DNA from: Drosophila miranda
Taxonomy: Eukaryota > Arthropoda > Insecta > Diptera > Drosophilidae
NCBI RefSeq assembly: GCF_003369915.1
Contig: NC_046675.1
Location: 26,102,001-26,166,000, forward strand
DNA: 64,000 nt
Direction of reading: 5' to 3'
This document shows, in pieces, positions 45,420-58,500 of this stretch (its first letter is position 1; each line of letters opens with the position of its first letter). The position numbers were made by a program, and so were the translations under genes. Under the pieces are notes generated by a model. The model did not search any database, was not told the origin of the DNA, and was given only the letters and a program-made list of their open reading frames with translations.

Positions 45420-48290
45420 CTACACGAAGTACATAGGATTCGTCTTCATGAACTCTGGAACAATCAAACGCTTTGCGTACTCCTCCTGTGGAGAACGGAA
45501 CTTGGTGGAGCTGGAAGAAAAGCGGTTAAGATATTAGTCAAGACGTTATCAGAACGAATATATGAAACAATAATAGTATTAATATCGCACCCAGTGAGGT
45601 AGACACGTCCACGTGCCGCAGCCAAATGTGCCAAATATGCCGGAGCCGGATAAGACACTGCGCGGTTGCAACGAGGAAACATGTGACAAAGATTGTATGT
45701 CAATTGCTGCAGTACATCAATATCCAAGTTGCCCGTATTCTCAATTACGTTGTAACGCGTCGGCTTGGCCGTCCCCTGATTCGCCTGATGGCTGACCATG
45801 AAGAACTCCATCTCATTGGGATGGACAATGGTGCGATCGACATTGTTGAACTTGTTATATTGCGATGGAGCTCCGTTCGGAAAGAAGCGCGTATGATGCC
45901 GCTTAACTACAATGACGCAGCAAATCTTGGGTTTAATGTGCATCTGAAAGGCGAACGGTCGAGTAGCGATAGAAAATGACAACAAAATCTGGATGCAACG
46001 ATACAAATTACCTTGCAGCAGGCCGCAGAAATTCCTCTCAACTCTTCACTTTTGATCTTGGGGAACTGACCATCGCCGACACCATCACGGTAATAGATGA
46101 TGTGCTCGGGATAGGATTTCCGGAACTGATAATAAACGCGCAAGTGCTCCAGGGTTATCGACTCCATGTCCTCGATCTCCCCCAGGGTAGAGCGTTGCAA
46201 GCGATATTGCATGTTATATGAAGCCCCGAATTGATCATGGGAGGCGGCCACACCCACCACACTGGGGATCTCCCACTGATCGGGCGACGGATGACTCACA
46301 TCGGCACCCAAAAACATTGCGTTCTTTAACAGACAGCGCGGGTCATCCCTTAGCTTGTGATTAATACCGTTCAGCTTGGAATTGACCTTAAGTAGAACGT
46401 TACCAATACACTGCGGGTTGCATTTACGCTCGACTGTGATCTGCTTGATGCATTGTGTGAGAATGCCGTGCTTCAGCTCAGCCTTTTGCTTCACGACATC
46501 ATAACAGCGCCCGACATTTGGTATAATAACGAACACCAAATCAAATTGATTTTTTTTGAAATCGTGGAAATGAGCATCTATTTCACGTTCGTCCTTGTAA
46601 TTCCGTATCTCGGCTTTGGTATCCAGGCACAGATTGAGGGTGCGACTCTGCTGAAGAACCTGCGACGAAAATTAGTCGGATTAGGATCGGATCTGTTTGA
46701 AATGCTGCAATGAACTTACCATCTTCTGAAGCTCGTCCACATACTGGTAGTTAATCTTACCGTAGAGTATGGCCCATTTATGTGGCTTTGGCTTGGGTTC
46801 AAAGAATTGCATGCGATCCATGCGCCACGAACCGTTCCTCACCGAAGCCAAATTGTTGTTTTTGTACTCAATCTGAGGCGCATTGAGCGTGCGTGTATTC
46901 ACGACGATGAAGTCATTGCCCAGCCGTATGCCAAAGTGGCTGATGGTCGGGTCTAAATTGTGCTTGAAATATTCCAGCAAGCGGACGATCTTGGCCTTCC
47001 TCTCGTTGGTTGACGTGCCAGCAAACTTAAGCATGGCCGCCACCCGAGCAGCAGTATCCTTGCGCTGCGATACGATACAGATAAATCAAATAAAAGCAGG
47101 AAACGCAGAATGATTTGGAGTGAAGGGAAGCTCCCCGCTTGGGAGATTTTTAACTCACCTTCATTGTCTGCCCATCGTCCATGCGACATAGTTCGATAGG
47201 CAAATAAATGCGTTTTAACGGCGGCCAAACATGCAAGCAGAGAAGGTTCGGAAACTTTAAATCATACTCCCGAGACTTGAAGTACTTTGCAACGGTCGTT
47301 TCTTTCCCATCCAGCTCAAATGTCTGAGTGCTAGCCGGAGCCTTGGAAAGCCCGTTGACTCTGAAGACGCGAGGGGCGCTGCCAAGACAGGCAGGCGGGT
47401 CGTAAATTATATAAATGTCATTTAGGAATGACTCAATATCAGAACGCCTGTAGTCAAGATTTGTGCTTTTGTCAATTTTCTGCCGCTGATAATGCTCTAT
47501 ATAGTCAATGATCGACATGGCCTTCGGATAGGCCTTGTGTGATATGTCCACATTAACAAACGGGCGATCGCCAAGCACGAATGTTTGATGGAGCCCAACC
47601 AGAGCTTCGTAGCCGTCTTTAAGATCAAAGGCGTTTCCGGGATCAGACCTTTTGAAGAAGGAGCGACCGGCGCGTCTAGCGGTGTTATGACAGGGAGCCG
47701 CCAACACAACCTCCAGACACTGCAAGGCTCGCATGGGCTTATCATAAATCTTGTCCTTCATGTAGCTGCAAAAATGGAAAACTGCACACATTCGGTTCAA
47801 TTCGTTCAATTCGGTTCACTCACCTTCTTAGTGAGCTCAAATCGACTTCCGAGTCCTGTGTCTTCTTGAGCTCCACAGTGTAATTCAAGGTACGGCCGTG
47901 GCGATCTGTTACCTGGACGACAAGAGGGCAAGTTTCACTTCAAAAGCACATCAAACTCAGCGAAATATACAACACTTACTTTCACTTCTTAGCCCTGGGG
48001 GCTGCATTTTAGTTTCACAACTGAGTAGCACGATGCACGTCCATCATATGCGGCAATCGCACCCCCCAAATGTTCAACTCTGTACTGCTCAAAAGCCTGA
48101 CGATAGAACTTCTTAGGAAATACTGACGTGATCTTCACATCGTACTGATAGGCCACCGCAGGCATTTTATCCAAGCTAACGTCGAGATAATTAACAGATA
48201 CTTGACCTGGTTTTCCCAAAGTTCCACGTTTCATGGTGCCTGCTGGGAGTGGCGGCACCACTTTTTGGGTCTGAGGGAGCAGAGGCTGCA
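45420..48290 (-). pseudogene. AGO2: A6: truncated Argonaute2 with nonsense codon
   Basis: E8 45510..45420, E7 45943..45591, E6 46659..46012, E5 47064..46720, E4 47765..47159, E3 47912..47824, and the 3' part of E2 from 48290 to 47980. It shares with A3 the exact GCA junction to DINE-1 and the DINE-1 ATG, but E2 carries a TAA (47991..47989, GGCTAAGAA) just before its donor, so the DINE-capped frame is dead. E7 has an 18-bp in-frame deletion removing PGTVVD. In E6, DQFGA replaces DPFGA and LGEIEDM replaces LEEIEDM, close to the glutamate finger. E6 keeps the FPKIK residues missing in A3. Confidence 0.88.
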
Positions 48291-48993
48291 ACCTAATAGA
48301 TATGATCATTATCTATGATTCTGCGTTTTTAGTTTTCTCGAATGTGCAATATTGTGGATGCAACAGATTTTCGTCCTTTGCGGGGGCGGAAGGGGGTGTG
48401 GCGAAATTTGGACACGAAACGGTCAAGGTCCGATATCACAGGAGTGTGGATACCAATTTTGGTTGCTCTGGCTCTTATAGGTTCTGAGATCCTTGAACTC
48501 ATATTTTGCAATTGGCAAAACCGACAATGAAACCTGTGTGTAAGAGAGAGACAGAGCGAGAAAGAATGAAATTGTTTTCTTGATTCTGGCTATAATAATT
48601 ATACGATTGAGATTTTACACTCTAGAACATATAGTCATCCTCTACGATTCTGCGTTTTTGGTTTTCTCGTATCTTTAAAATTGTGGATGCCACAGATTTT
48701 CGTCCTTTGTGGGGGCGGAAGTGGGCGGGGCGAAGTTTTGAAATATTTTTGTAGCAGTGACATCACAGAAGTCTGGATCCAAAACAACGTTGCTCTAGCT
48801 CTTATAGTCTTTGAGCACTAGGCGCTGAAGGGGACGGACAGACAGACAGGGCTCAATCGACTCGGCTATTGATGCTGATCAAGAATATATATACTTTATG
48901 GGGTCGGAAACGATTCCTTCTGGACGTTACACACATCCACTTTCACCACAAATCTAATATACCCCAATACTCATTTTGAGTATCGGGTATAAA
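48288..48993. mobile_element. DINE-1/INE-1-like element (D5)
   Basis: Same 5' truncation point as D2 (joined to A6 exon 2), but one internal repeat unit shorter: the ATACGTTTTATAGTGAGATC segment present in D2-D4 is missing. Ends in GAGTATCGGGTATAAA. Confidence 0.8.
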
Positions 48994-49486
48994 AAATAAA
49001 TATTTACCAAAATTTATTTGCGGTTTTTGATCAAAGGCGACAGAATCATTTTACAGCTACAGCTACAATTTATTTGGATGTCATTTTTTTTAACAATATA
49101 ATCAAGACACCAACATTTTCGGAAGTTTGAAGGTTGGTAGATGTAGAAAGCTATTCTTTAACTTATCATTTTTAGACTCTTGAAGATCGTTTTATAAAAA
49201 TGAGCAAACGTTTTTGCTAAGATTTCATATCAGTGTTGGTTTCTACATATGTATATTTATACTGGAAAGCGAATCATATGCATATGTATATATGTATCCA
49301 TAAATATTTGCAAGGTTATTCGACGGTTCTTTTAATTTCATTTGTAAACAGTTTCAGATAGGGTTAATTTTTATTTAAAAAATTATATTAATGAACTATA
49401 CATCCGATCGCGTTTTATACATTTACTGACGCTAGAAGTCAGCAACGAGCTGAACTTGTAGATAGGCAACGCCATCAAAACTAAGT
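48994..49486. other. Unit spacer S5 (internally deleted)
   Basis: About 280 bp, including the 66-codon frame, are missing between CAGCTACAG and CTACAATTTATTTGG near 49065. No gene. Confidence 0.5.
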
Positions 49487-50698
49487 TTATAAAAAACCTA
49501 TGCGTGTCATGTGTGTGGGGTTGTTCCGTTTGTTTGATCGCAACCGCGCTAGTGCAGATCGCTCTTCCTCTTCGTCGCTTGTATACTGATGCATGCTTGT
49601 TCCGCTAACACCCCCCACACGTACAGAAGATGTGGCCTGCATTAGATTTTGGTCAGGGGCGTTTCGATTCTCGTATAGCAACACTTTAAGTGTTTCTTCG
49701 TAAATACGTGCCTCAGGAAATTCCACTTTATTATGTTTTCGATCAGTTGCATAAACCATAGAAGTACAACACACTTCAGCAACCTTTTTTCCGTGCCCAT
49801 AAAAGGACCAGCAACATATTTCTCTTGGTCCTATAACATCTTTGATGAATAAAATGCGTTCGTTGAAACGCAGAGAGAACTTGTCGAAAAGTTCAATATT
49901 TTTTAATAAATTGTCATCGGATGTGCTTGTGTATGAATACTTGTTGTTTTGTCGCTGCACCACTAAAATAACAGCCGGTTTCGAAGACGCGCTGATTAGA
50001 AGTTGTTGCTCTTTTTGCGAAGTTATCAATGGAATGCGGCAAATGGGTTTTGGCTCAATGTGTGCATATAGTGCCCGTTCACATGACAATGCAAGCTCGG
50101 TAATGCAGTAGTATTTTGATTCTGCAAGTAGCTCAGCTATTTCTTTGTTAGTTTCGGGTAATGGGACACTGCCATCGCGCAAGAAGTTGAGTATGATTCC
50201 AAAATGGTTTCCACAGCGATCTATTAGTATCCAACCTGCAACGTGAATTTTTGTATACATATTACAGAATAATTTCAATGTAAATTAATTACCTTCTGAA
50301 TCAGTTAGCACCTCCATGCGACCACTAAACATAGCGCTTAGCATTGTATCATTATGCCTTGTCAGTGTTCCGATTGTAGTATAATATAAGCAACCACCAA
50401 CATTCAGCTTGACATACTGAGACGAATGCCCTTTTAACAGCACTTTCTGATCACCGGACATGGCTTCAGACTGCTTGGCATGAAGCACAAATTGGTGGCT
50501 ACTTTCTGCAGGTGCCAAAATCACTTTGTCTTGTAGAGCGGAACCCAGGTCTTCAATGCAGCAAGCTATTTCTTTTGGTGCACCTATGACACCAACGCCC
50601 TTTTGTTTGGAGCTTTGGCAAACGCTATCTTTTGCGTTGCTTACGCTCGCACAATCCTCCAGCGCTATGGGATCAATTTTTACGAATGTATTAGCCAC
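49487..50698 (-). CDS. K5: KCTD/BACURD, intact with C-terminal extension
   Basis: Exon 1 is 50698..50293 and exon 2 is 50235..49487; 384 aa. It has the same GTGT insertion and eight-residue extension as K4, but shares with K2 the GGCLYY and TLTRH changes in the BTB domain. Further changes are IGPRE for IGPSE and APDQNL for APDQDL. This mix of K2-like and K4-like variants suggests exchange between copies. No stop or shift. Confidence 0.88.
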
Positions 50699-51480
50699 GA
50701 TGAAGAACTAAATCCAATTTGGTTACAAAGAAAATCAGTTTGCAAAATTATCTCTACATCAAAACGGACAGTCAATAAAACTATATATCGATAAAAAGTT
50801 ATATTTCCGATACTTTCTTTATTTTCATCCCTGGCATCGGAATATTTTGTCTAGGGCACATACAAAATATTAACATAATCAAGTATGCTTTGATATATTT
50901 TTTTGTATGTGTTGCTTGTTTTGGGACTTTGAAAGGTTTTCCTCCGTAAGAACGGCAATTTTGTCAATTTGTGCTCAAGGTACCTGATTTTGGACGTCGA
51001 AAAAAAAAACGGCCGGCGACAAATATGCGAAATAGCAGAGTAAAAAGAACAGACGACCTTTCATTTTGTCGAAATGAAAATGTTTTCGTTTAGAAAACGT
51101 AGCAACCTTGCGGAATGTGAAAACGGGAGCACCAATGGGCGGGACGTCACGCCTAATTGATTAGAAATAGTCAGTCCGCGCTCAAAGGTGTTTGGAACAA
51201 TTCGCAAATTCTTTCGAATACAAAGCCTTCCTAAATAGTGGAAAATATCTCGCCGTCTCTTTTCCTCAGGAATTCGAATTATCAAAACATAAAATAAAAA
51301 TATATGTAAAAATGCTCTCTTGGTTTGTATTTTACAAAAAAATGTTGACATATCACCCAGTCATACCGAATGGTTTTAGGCAACATATATATAAAATCAG
51401 CAACGCGATTTTAAATATAAACCTTTCCAGGGCTATCAAACGGAAGTTAAGTAAACAAATGAATAAAATAGTTTGATATC
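50699..51480. other. KCTD upstream region P5
   Basis: As P1, with the DRE near 50786. One extra A in the A run at 51001 breaks the 70-codon minus frame. Confidence 0.5.
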
Positions 51481-53826
51481 AGCTACCGTATCAATTAGAT
51501 GCGCTTTTTGTGCTTGTTGTTCGTATTATTACGTATATGTATTATTAATATGAACCATACTAATACTCTGCTTAGACGAGAGTGGAGCGGACGTCGTCCT
51601 GGTCCAGCAACCATGACATTTTACATTTAAGTTCTAGAAAATCATACCCTGGTTGTTTAAATGACCTCGGAGTCCTACATGATCATAAGTTGTGTTTTAA
51701 CAGCCATATAGCCGCAACAGTAAATAAAGCTAAGAGTGTTTTAGCGATCATCAAGCTTTGGTTAAGAAGTTTGACGACCCGTACGTGACGAAACAACTGT
51801 ATATCTTGTTAGTACGTCCGATATTGGAGTATTGTTCCTTTGTGTGGAGCCCGCAGTATAAAGAGCAGCAGGTTGTTATTGAATCTGTGCAAAAGCAATT
51901 TTAATTTTTGCCCTTCGTAACTTTAACTGGGACTCGGGTAGAATCTTGTCACCATAGACCTACCGGTCTATGCTAAATCTTATTGACCTGCCGTCGTCAC
52001 ACCATCGCAGAATATGCAATGGCGTTATGTTCATGCACAAGCTCCTAATTATAATAAGATCTGGCGTCCTGGACTAAAATATCACTACGGAAAACCCGGG
52101 GCCACATACATGCTATAAAATCAGAAATAGAGGAAACATCAGAGCCCGCAAGGCTACGCAAGATCCCCGCGAAAACTACCCACTAACTCCAGTGAGGAGT
52201 CCCTAACCATTTTATTAGACACGCATTTCCCCCGGGTGTACAACCATCGAACCGGCATACCTCCCTAGAGAGGGAGCGGTAACTTCGATGGATCACATCC
52301 ACATGCAAAGTTGCAATTATTTTCTTGGGGAAATACCTCCAAACACTCCACTACTTAATGACCGCAAAGCTTGCGGGACTCTCGAATGGACAGTATCGAG
52401 CGGACTGACAGTATTCACAAATAAATACAAGATCCCTCTCCTAACACCACCATATTAAATTGATGCAGGATATCCTTCAGCAACAGTGGCATTTACTTAT
52501 GGTTGGTAATTGGCAAAAAGTTGAATTGGAAATATTTAACCTCCTTATCAATGATCTTCCCCAAGTTTTAACTAATTCACGAGTCCCAATGTATGCTGAT
52601 GATGTCAAGCTATGTTTTTCCTACAGCGATCTGGTAACCTCGTTATTTCTTCAATCAGATCTCGACGCTCTCAAAAATTGGTACATTATTAGCGCTCTTC
52701 CTCTTAACATTTCCAAATTTAACGCCATGACCCTCCATCGCAACAAGTCTTACCTTTTTAACTTCACAATTCATAAAATTTCCTTGGAACGCCTATACAA
52801 AGTTAATGACTTAGGCATTATTTTCGTACATAACTTATGTTTTAGTTCTCATATATCCGCTATTTCGAATAAAGCCAAAGGAGTCCTTGTCTTTATCAAA
52901 AGATGGTCGAAGGAATTTTCTGACCCCTAACCACTAAACTATTCTACACCTATCTTGGAATATGGTTCCTGTATCTGGTCTCCCCATTACCAAAAATATC
53001 AAGATATGCTCGAGTCCGTTCAAAAACAATTCCTTATCTTTGCCCTGCGCGGACTTAATTGGGACCCCTCTCGTCATCTTGAACTTGCACTCTCCTGAAA
53101 GTCGTAGGAGTTTCCATGGATTTCTGTTTCTCCACAAACTTCTCCTAGGCGACGTTGAATCCTCGGCCCTCATTAGCCTTATCAATATTGCTGTCCCATC
53201 CCGCCCAACTAGGCATTACTATCCTCTGCGTCTTCCTGTCCTTCGAACTACTCTGACCATGAATCTTGTCGTAGCCTTTGCCGCGACTACAATAAATTTG
53301 TTTATCTTTTTTTCCTTTGATACTTGTGCTTCCAAAGTAAAATCTTCTTTAATGAATAATTATTTAATTTAATTTAATGATTTCTACCTTCTTATTTTTA
53401 CACAGTTTAACTGTCCATAGTTGAACTCTAAACATTAAACATAAACCTGAACGTCAAAAATAAAGTGACGAAGGCCACGACAGCGCTCTATACATGTACA
53501 AAATCCATTTTTGTAAAAAGGGGCACCAACCCAAGTATAGTCCAATGAATGCATCTAGCAATAGTTAGGCCAATACTACACTACGGAGTTACTGCGTGGT
53601 GACCGGAGCAATTGAAAAGGACCACCAAAAAACTGTGCAAAGTTCAGCGAATTGCCGGCCTATGCATCAGTAGAACTCCACCCCAAATGATGCGCTAAAT
53701 GCTATCTTATGCCCCCAGAGCCTTGAACTTGCAGGAAAGGAGCGGGCAGGCATGGCAGCAGTACTTCTGAGAGACTCCGACCAACCGACTCCTCCGGCAC
53801 CACAGCACATAGGTCACTCATCCATT
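51481..53826 (+). mobile_element. Non-LTR retrotransposon remnants (block D)
   Basis: RT piece 1 about 51640-51900. Here the CCGCAG codon pair is followed by TAT, not TAG, so the ancestral sense codon is kept, but a base is missing near 51767. An ~25-bp segment near 51620 present in blocks A-C is absent. Piece 2 at 52460-52930 (MYADDVKLCF); its second half (52962-53372) has a ~30-bp deletion near 53081. Piece 3 about 53465-53765. Confidence 0.72.
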
Positions 53827-54329
53827 TAAATTAATAGCAATATCGTCCGTTTAAAAACATTCTACTGAGTTCCAAGAGAGTACACAGATACCCCCTTCAA
53901 TACATTCAGTCCTCACAGAGACGAATGGCTCGACTGACTTCCAGGCCCAGATGGGGCCATACACAGATCACTGTACCGTCTTCATTGCTACCCACTTGAA
54001 ATGGAAACCATCAAGTATGCCTTTGAGTAAAATGTCAAAGTTTACTAAATTTTTTTTTGTTAAATTCGAACGAAATACCCTCTAAAGGTAGCTTTTCTGA
54101 TAGAAACATAACTAAAAAGTCGCGATTCATCTAGGGGTCTACTTCTAGTTGGCTACATTCTGAGCAACGTATATGGAGGCCGTATATCGCACATTCACAG
54201 AACTCAGGAAGGTCCCCTGAAATTGCAACTCATTCCTCCCAAAACGTACATCTTAAAAGTAAACAACGTACAGGCAGGGTCAAAACAATCCTTCACTTAC
54301 CTTTTAGTTGATGCTGTTGGAGGGGCTTG
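53827..54329 (-). pseudogene. Orphan Argonaute2 first exon without start codon (second copy)
   Basis: Joint sequence 53827-53985, intron 1 remnant to 54300, exon 1 end at 54301-54329 with the same ~26-bp deletion of the start as at 44134-44161. Confidence 0.7.
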
Positions 54330-55587
54330 GTTGGTTTTTCGGCATTCGGTTTATATTCTAATCGGAATAAATTTATTTTATTAAACAAATTCGCATGGTA
54401 ACTTTTCACTTTCAGTTTTGTATTTCACTCACTATTTTCCTTTTCCATTTTTATATTTTTTATTATTTTATTTTTGTTGAATTTTATATCTGTTCTCAAC
54501 GACTGAACTGTTTCGAATGACTGCAATATTTATTTCCTGTTTTCTGATGCCAAACTTTTTACTCTAAATATGTTTGACGTATAGCGCTGTGCTGTGTGAT
54601 CGATTCTAATAATCTTGTAGTTGTATCTGTAGTAAATGATTAATTTTCATTTGGTGTGCAGTTAGTTGGTGCTCAATTAAGAAATTCTGCTTTTCAACTA
54701 TCCTAGGAATTCTCTAAATAGCATTTTTTATACCGGGTACTCGAAGGGTTTAGGGATACTGCTATTTATATTTCAGACCTAACAATAAAAAAATGAACTT
54801 AGGTGCTGGAAAATGGGGTTATTTATTTTTGTAATATTTTCCATGAAAGCCTTTGGGGCCCTTTGCCGTTCTCCACGCTGCTGTAGGGCGCCAGAAGTGG
54901 CGGAGCTTGTGGATGGAGTGGGAGTGGCCGTGGGCGGGGCTGGGGCTCCAGTGAGTTGATTAGGTCTGTACTGACCGCCGGTACAACAGCAGCTGCTTAT
55001 TATTTTAGTGAAAAACGAACAAAATCTTTGACTCCATTGATTTCCACTAAGGAAAGGAGTGAAATCTTTCATGCACATGTCAATCCACACACAATTGTTT
55101 CATCAGAGGTTCTGCTATTTTTCATGCGCTCAAGCAAGTAAATTATTTCAAATGATTGACCAATGGTTCGATACAATTTAAATGCAATCGAAATTAATTC
55201 GCGGTGCAGTCAAAATATAACGATACAAAAAATTGGCTTTTACGAATAAAAAAGTAAATAAACCGTATTTTCCCTTAAACCTTAAACCATCCCGGGCCAG
55301 GCTCAGGAGAGATTTTCGAACTCGCAAGTGGGACGATTGGACCAACCAGGACTTCAAGCGGCGGACGAAGCGACCCGTTCAGCACACACGTGCGCCGGCT
55401 ACTGCGTAGCTCTGGTCGACAGCTCTGGAATACATATGTCTAGTGTCATATAGCATAACGTAGAGTAGAGTAGAGTAGAGTAGAGTGTGCCCCTTACATG
55501 ATGATAATGATAAAATATACAATTTATAAAGAATAATCATATTTCAATTGAATTACTATAGGCAGAAGTGAAGCTGTTTTTTGATGC
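54330..55587. other. Orphan upstream region and A7 3' flank
   Basis: Contains the 103-codon minus frame (55090..54779), the R/K-rich plus-strand stretch near 55285-55370, and (TAGAG)5 at 55461-55485. The unrecognised frame encodes GGQYRPNQLTGAPAPPTATP... and has no start context I can defend. Confidence 0.45.
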
Positions 55588-58500
55588 CTACACGAAGTAC
55601 ATAGGATTCGTCTTCATGAACTCTGGAACAATCAAACGCTTTGCGTACTCCTCCTGTGGAGAACGGAACTTGGTGGAGCTGGAAGAAAAGCGGTCAAGAT
55701 ATTAGTCAAGACGTTATCAGAACGAATATATGAAACAATAATAGTATTAATATCGCACCCAGTGAGGTAGACACGTCCACGTGCCGCAGCCAAATGTGCC
55801 AAATATGCCGGAGCCGGATAAGACACTGCGCGGTTGCAACGAGGAAACATGTGACAAAGATTGTATGTCAATTGCTGCAGTACATCAATATCCAAGTTGC
55901 CCGTATTCTCAATTACGTTGTAACGCGTCGGCTTGGCCGTCCCCTGATTCGCCTGATGGCTGACCATGAAGAACTCCATTTCATTGGGATGGACAACTGT
56001 GCGATCTACGACGGTTCCCGGATCGACATTGTTGAACTTGTTATATTGCGATGGAGCTCCGTTCGGAAAGAAGCGCGTATGATGCCGCTTAACTACAATG
56101 ACGCAGCAAATCTTGGGTTTAATGTGCATCTGAAAGGCGAACGGTCGAGTAGCGATAGAAAATGACAACAAAATCTGGATGCAACGGTTCAAATTACCTT
56201 GCAGCAGGCCGCAGAAATTCCTCTCAACTCTTCACTCTTGATCTTGGGGAACTGACCATCGCCGACACCATCACGGTAATAGATGATGTGCTCGGGATAG
56301 GATTTCCGGAACTGATAATAAACACGCAAGTGCTCCAGGGTTATCGACTCCATGTCCTCGATCTCCTCCAGGGTAGAGCGTTGCAAGCGATATTGCATGT
56401 TATATGAAGCCCCGAATGGATCATGGGAGGCGGCAACACCCACCACACTGGGGATCTCCCACTGATCGGGCGACGGATGACTCACATCGGCACCCAAAAA
56501 CATTGCGTTCTTTAACAGACAGCGCGGGTCATCCCTTAGCTTGTGGTTAATACCGTTCAGCTTGGAATTTACCTTAAGTAGAACGTTACCAATACACTGC
56601 GGGTTGCATTTACGCTCGACTGTGATCTGCTTGATGCATTGTGTGAGAATGCCGTGCTTCAGCTCAGCCTTTTGCTTCACGACATCATAACAGCGCCCGA
56701 CATTTGGTATAATAACGAACACCAAATCAAATTGATTTTTTTTGAAATCGTGGAAATGAGCATCTATTTCACGTTCGTCCTTGTAATTCCGTATCTCGGC
56801 TTTGGTATCCAGGCACAGATTGAGGGTGCGACTCTGCTGAAGAACCTGCGACGAAAATTAGTCGGATTAGGATCGGATCTGTTTGAAATGCTGCAATGAA
56901 CTTACCATCTTCTGAAGCTCGTCCACATACAGGTAGTTAATCTTACCGTAGAGTATGGCCCATTTATGTGGCTTTGGCTTGGGTTCAAAGAATTGCATGC
57001 GATCCATGCGCCACGAACCGTTCCTCACCGAAGCCAAATTGTTGTTTTTGTACTCAATCTGAGGCGCATTGAGCGTGCGTGTATTCACGACGATGAAGTC
57101 ATTGCCCAGCCGTATGCCAAAGTGGCTGATGGTCGGGTCTAAATTGTGCTTGAAATATTCCAGCAAGCGGACGATCTTGGCCTTCCTCTCGTTGGTTGAC
57201 GTGCCAGCAAACTTAAGCATGGCCGCCACCCGAGCAGCAGTATCCTTGCGCTGCGATACGATACAGATAAATCAAATAAAAGCAGGAAACGCAGAATGAT
57301 TTGGAGTGAAGGGAAGCTCCCCGCTTGGGAGATTTTTAACTCACCTTCATTGTCTGCCCATCGTCCATGCGACATAGTTCGATAGGCAAATAAATGCGTT
57401 TTAACGGCGGCCAAACATGCAAGCAGAGAAGGTTCGGAAACTTTAAATCATACTCCCGAGACTTGAAGTACTTTGCAACGGTCGTTTCTTTCCCATCCAG
57501 CTCAAATGTCTGAGTGCTAGCCGGAGCCTTGGAAAGCCCGTTGACTCTGAAGACGCGAGGGGCGCTGCCAAGACAGGCAGGCGGGTCGTAAATTATATAA
57601 ATGTCATTTAGGAATGACTCAATATCAGAACGCCTGTAGTCAAGATTTGTGCTTTTGTCAATTTTCTGCCGCTGATAATGCTCTATATAGTCAATGATCG
57701 ACATGGCCTTCGGATAGGCCTTGTGTGATATGTCCACATTAACAAACGGGCGATCGCCAAGCACGAATGTTTGATGGAGCCCAACCAGAGCTTCGTAGCC
57801 GTCTTTAAGATCAAAGGCGTTTCCGGGATCAGACCTTTTGAAGAAGGAGCGACCGGCGCGTCTAGCGGTGTTATGACAGGGAGCCGCCAACACAACCTCC
57901 AGACACTGCAAGGCTCGCATGGGCTTATCATAAATCTTGTCCTTCATGTAGCTGCAAAAATGGAAAACTGCACACATTCGGTTCAATTCGTTCAATTCGG
58001 TTCACTCACCTTCTTAGTGAGCTCAAATCGACTTCCCAGTCCTGTGTCTTCTTGAGCTCCACAGTGTAATTCAAGGTAAGGCCGTGGCGATCTGTTACCT
58101 GGACGACAAGAGGGCAAGTTTCACTTCAAAAGCACATCAAACTCAGCGAAATATACAACACTTACTTTCACTTCTTGGCCCTGGGGGCTGCATTTTAGTT
58201 TCACAACTGAGTAGCACGATGCACGTCCATCATATGCGGCAATCGCACCCCCCAAATGTTCAACTCTGTACTGCTCAAAAGCCTGACGATAGAACTTCTT
58301 AGGAAATACTGACGTGATCTTCACATCGTACTGATAGGCCACCGCAGGCATTTTATCCAAGCTAACGTCGAGATAATTAACAGATACTTGACCTGGTTTT
58401 CCCAAAGTTCCACGTTTCATGGTGCCTGCTGGGAGTGGCGGCACCACTTTTTGGGTCTGAGGGAGCAGAGGCTGCAGAGGCAGACCTCGGTTCTGGGCTC

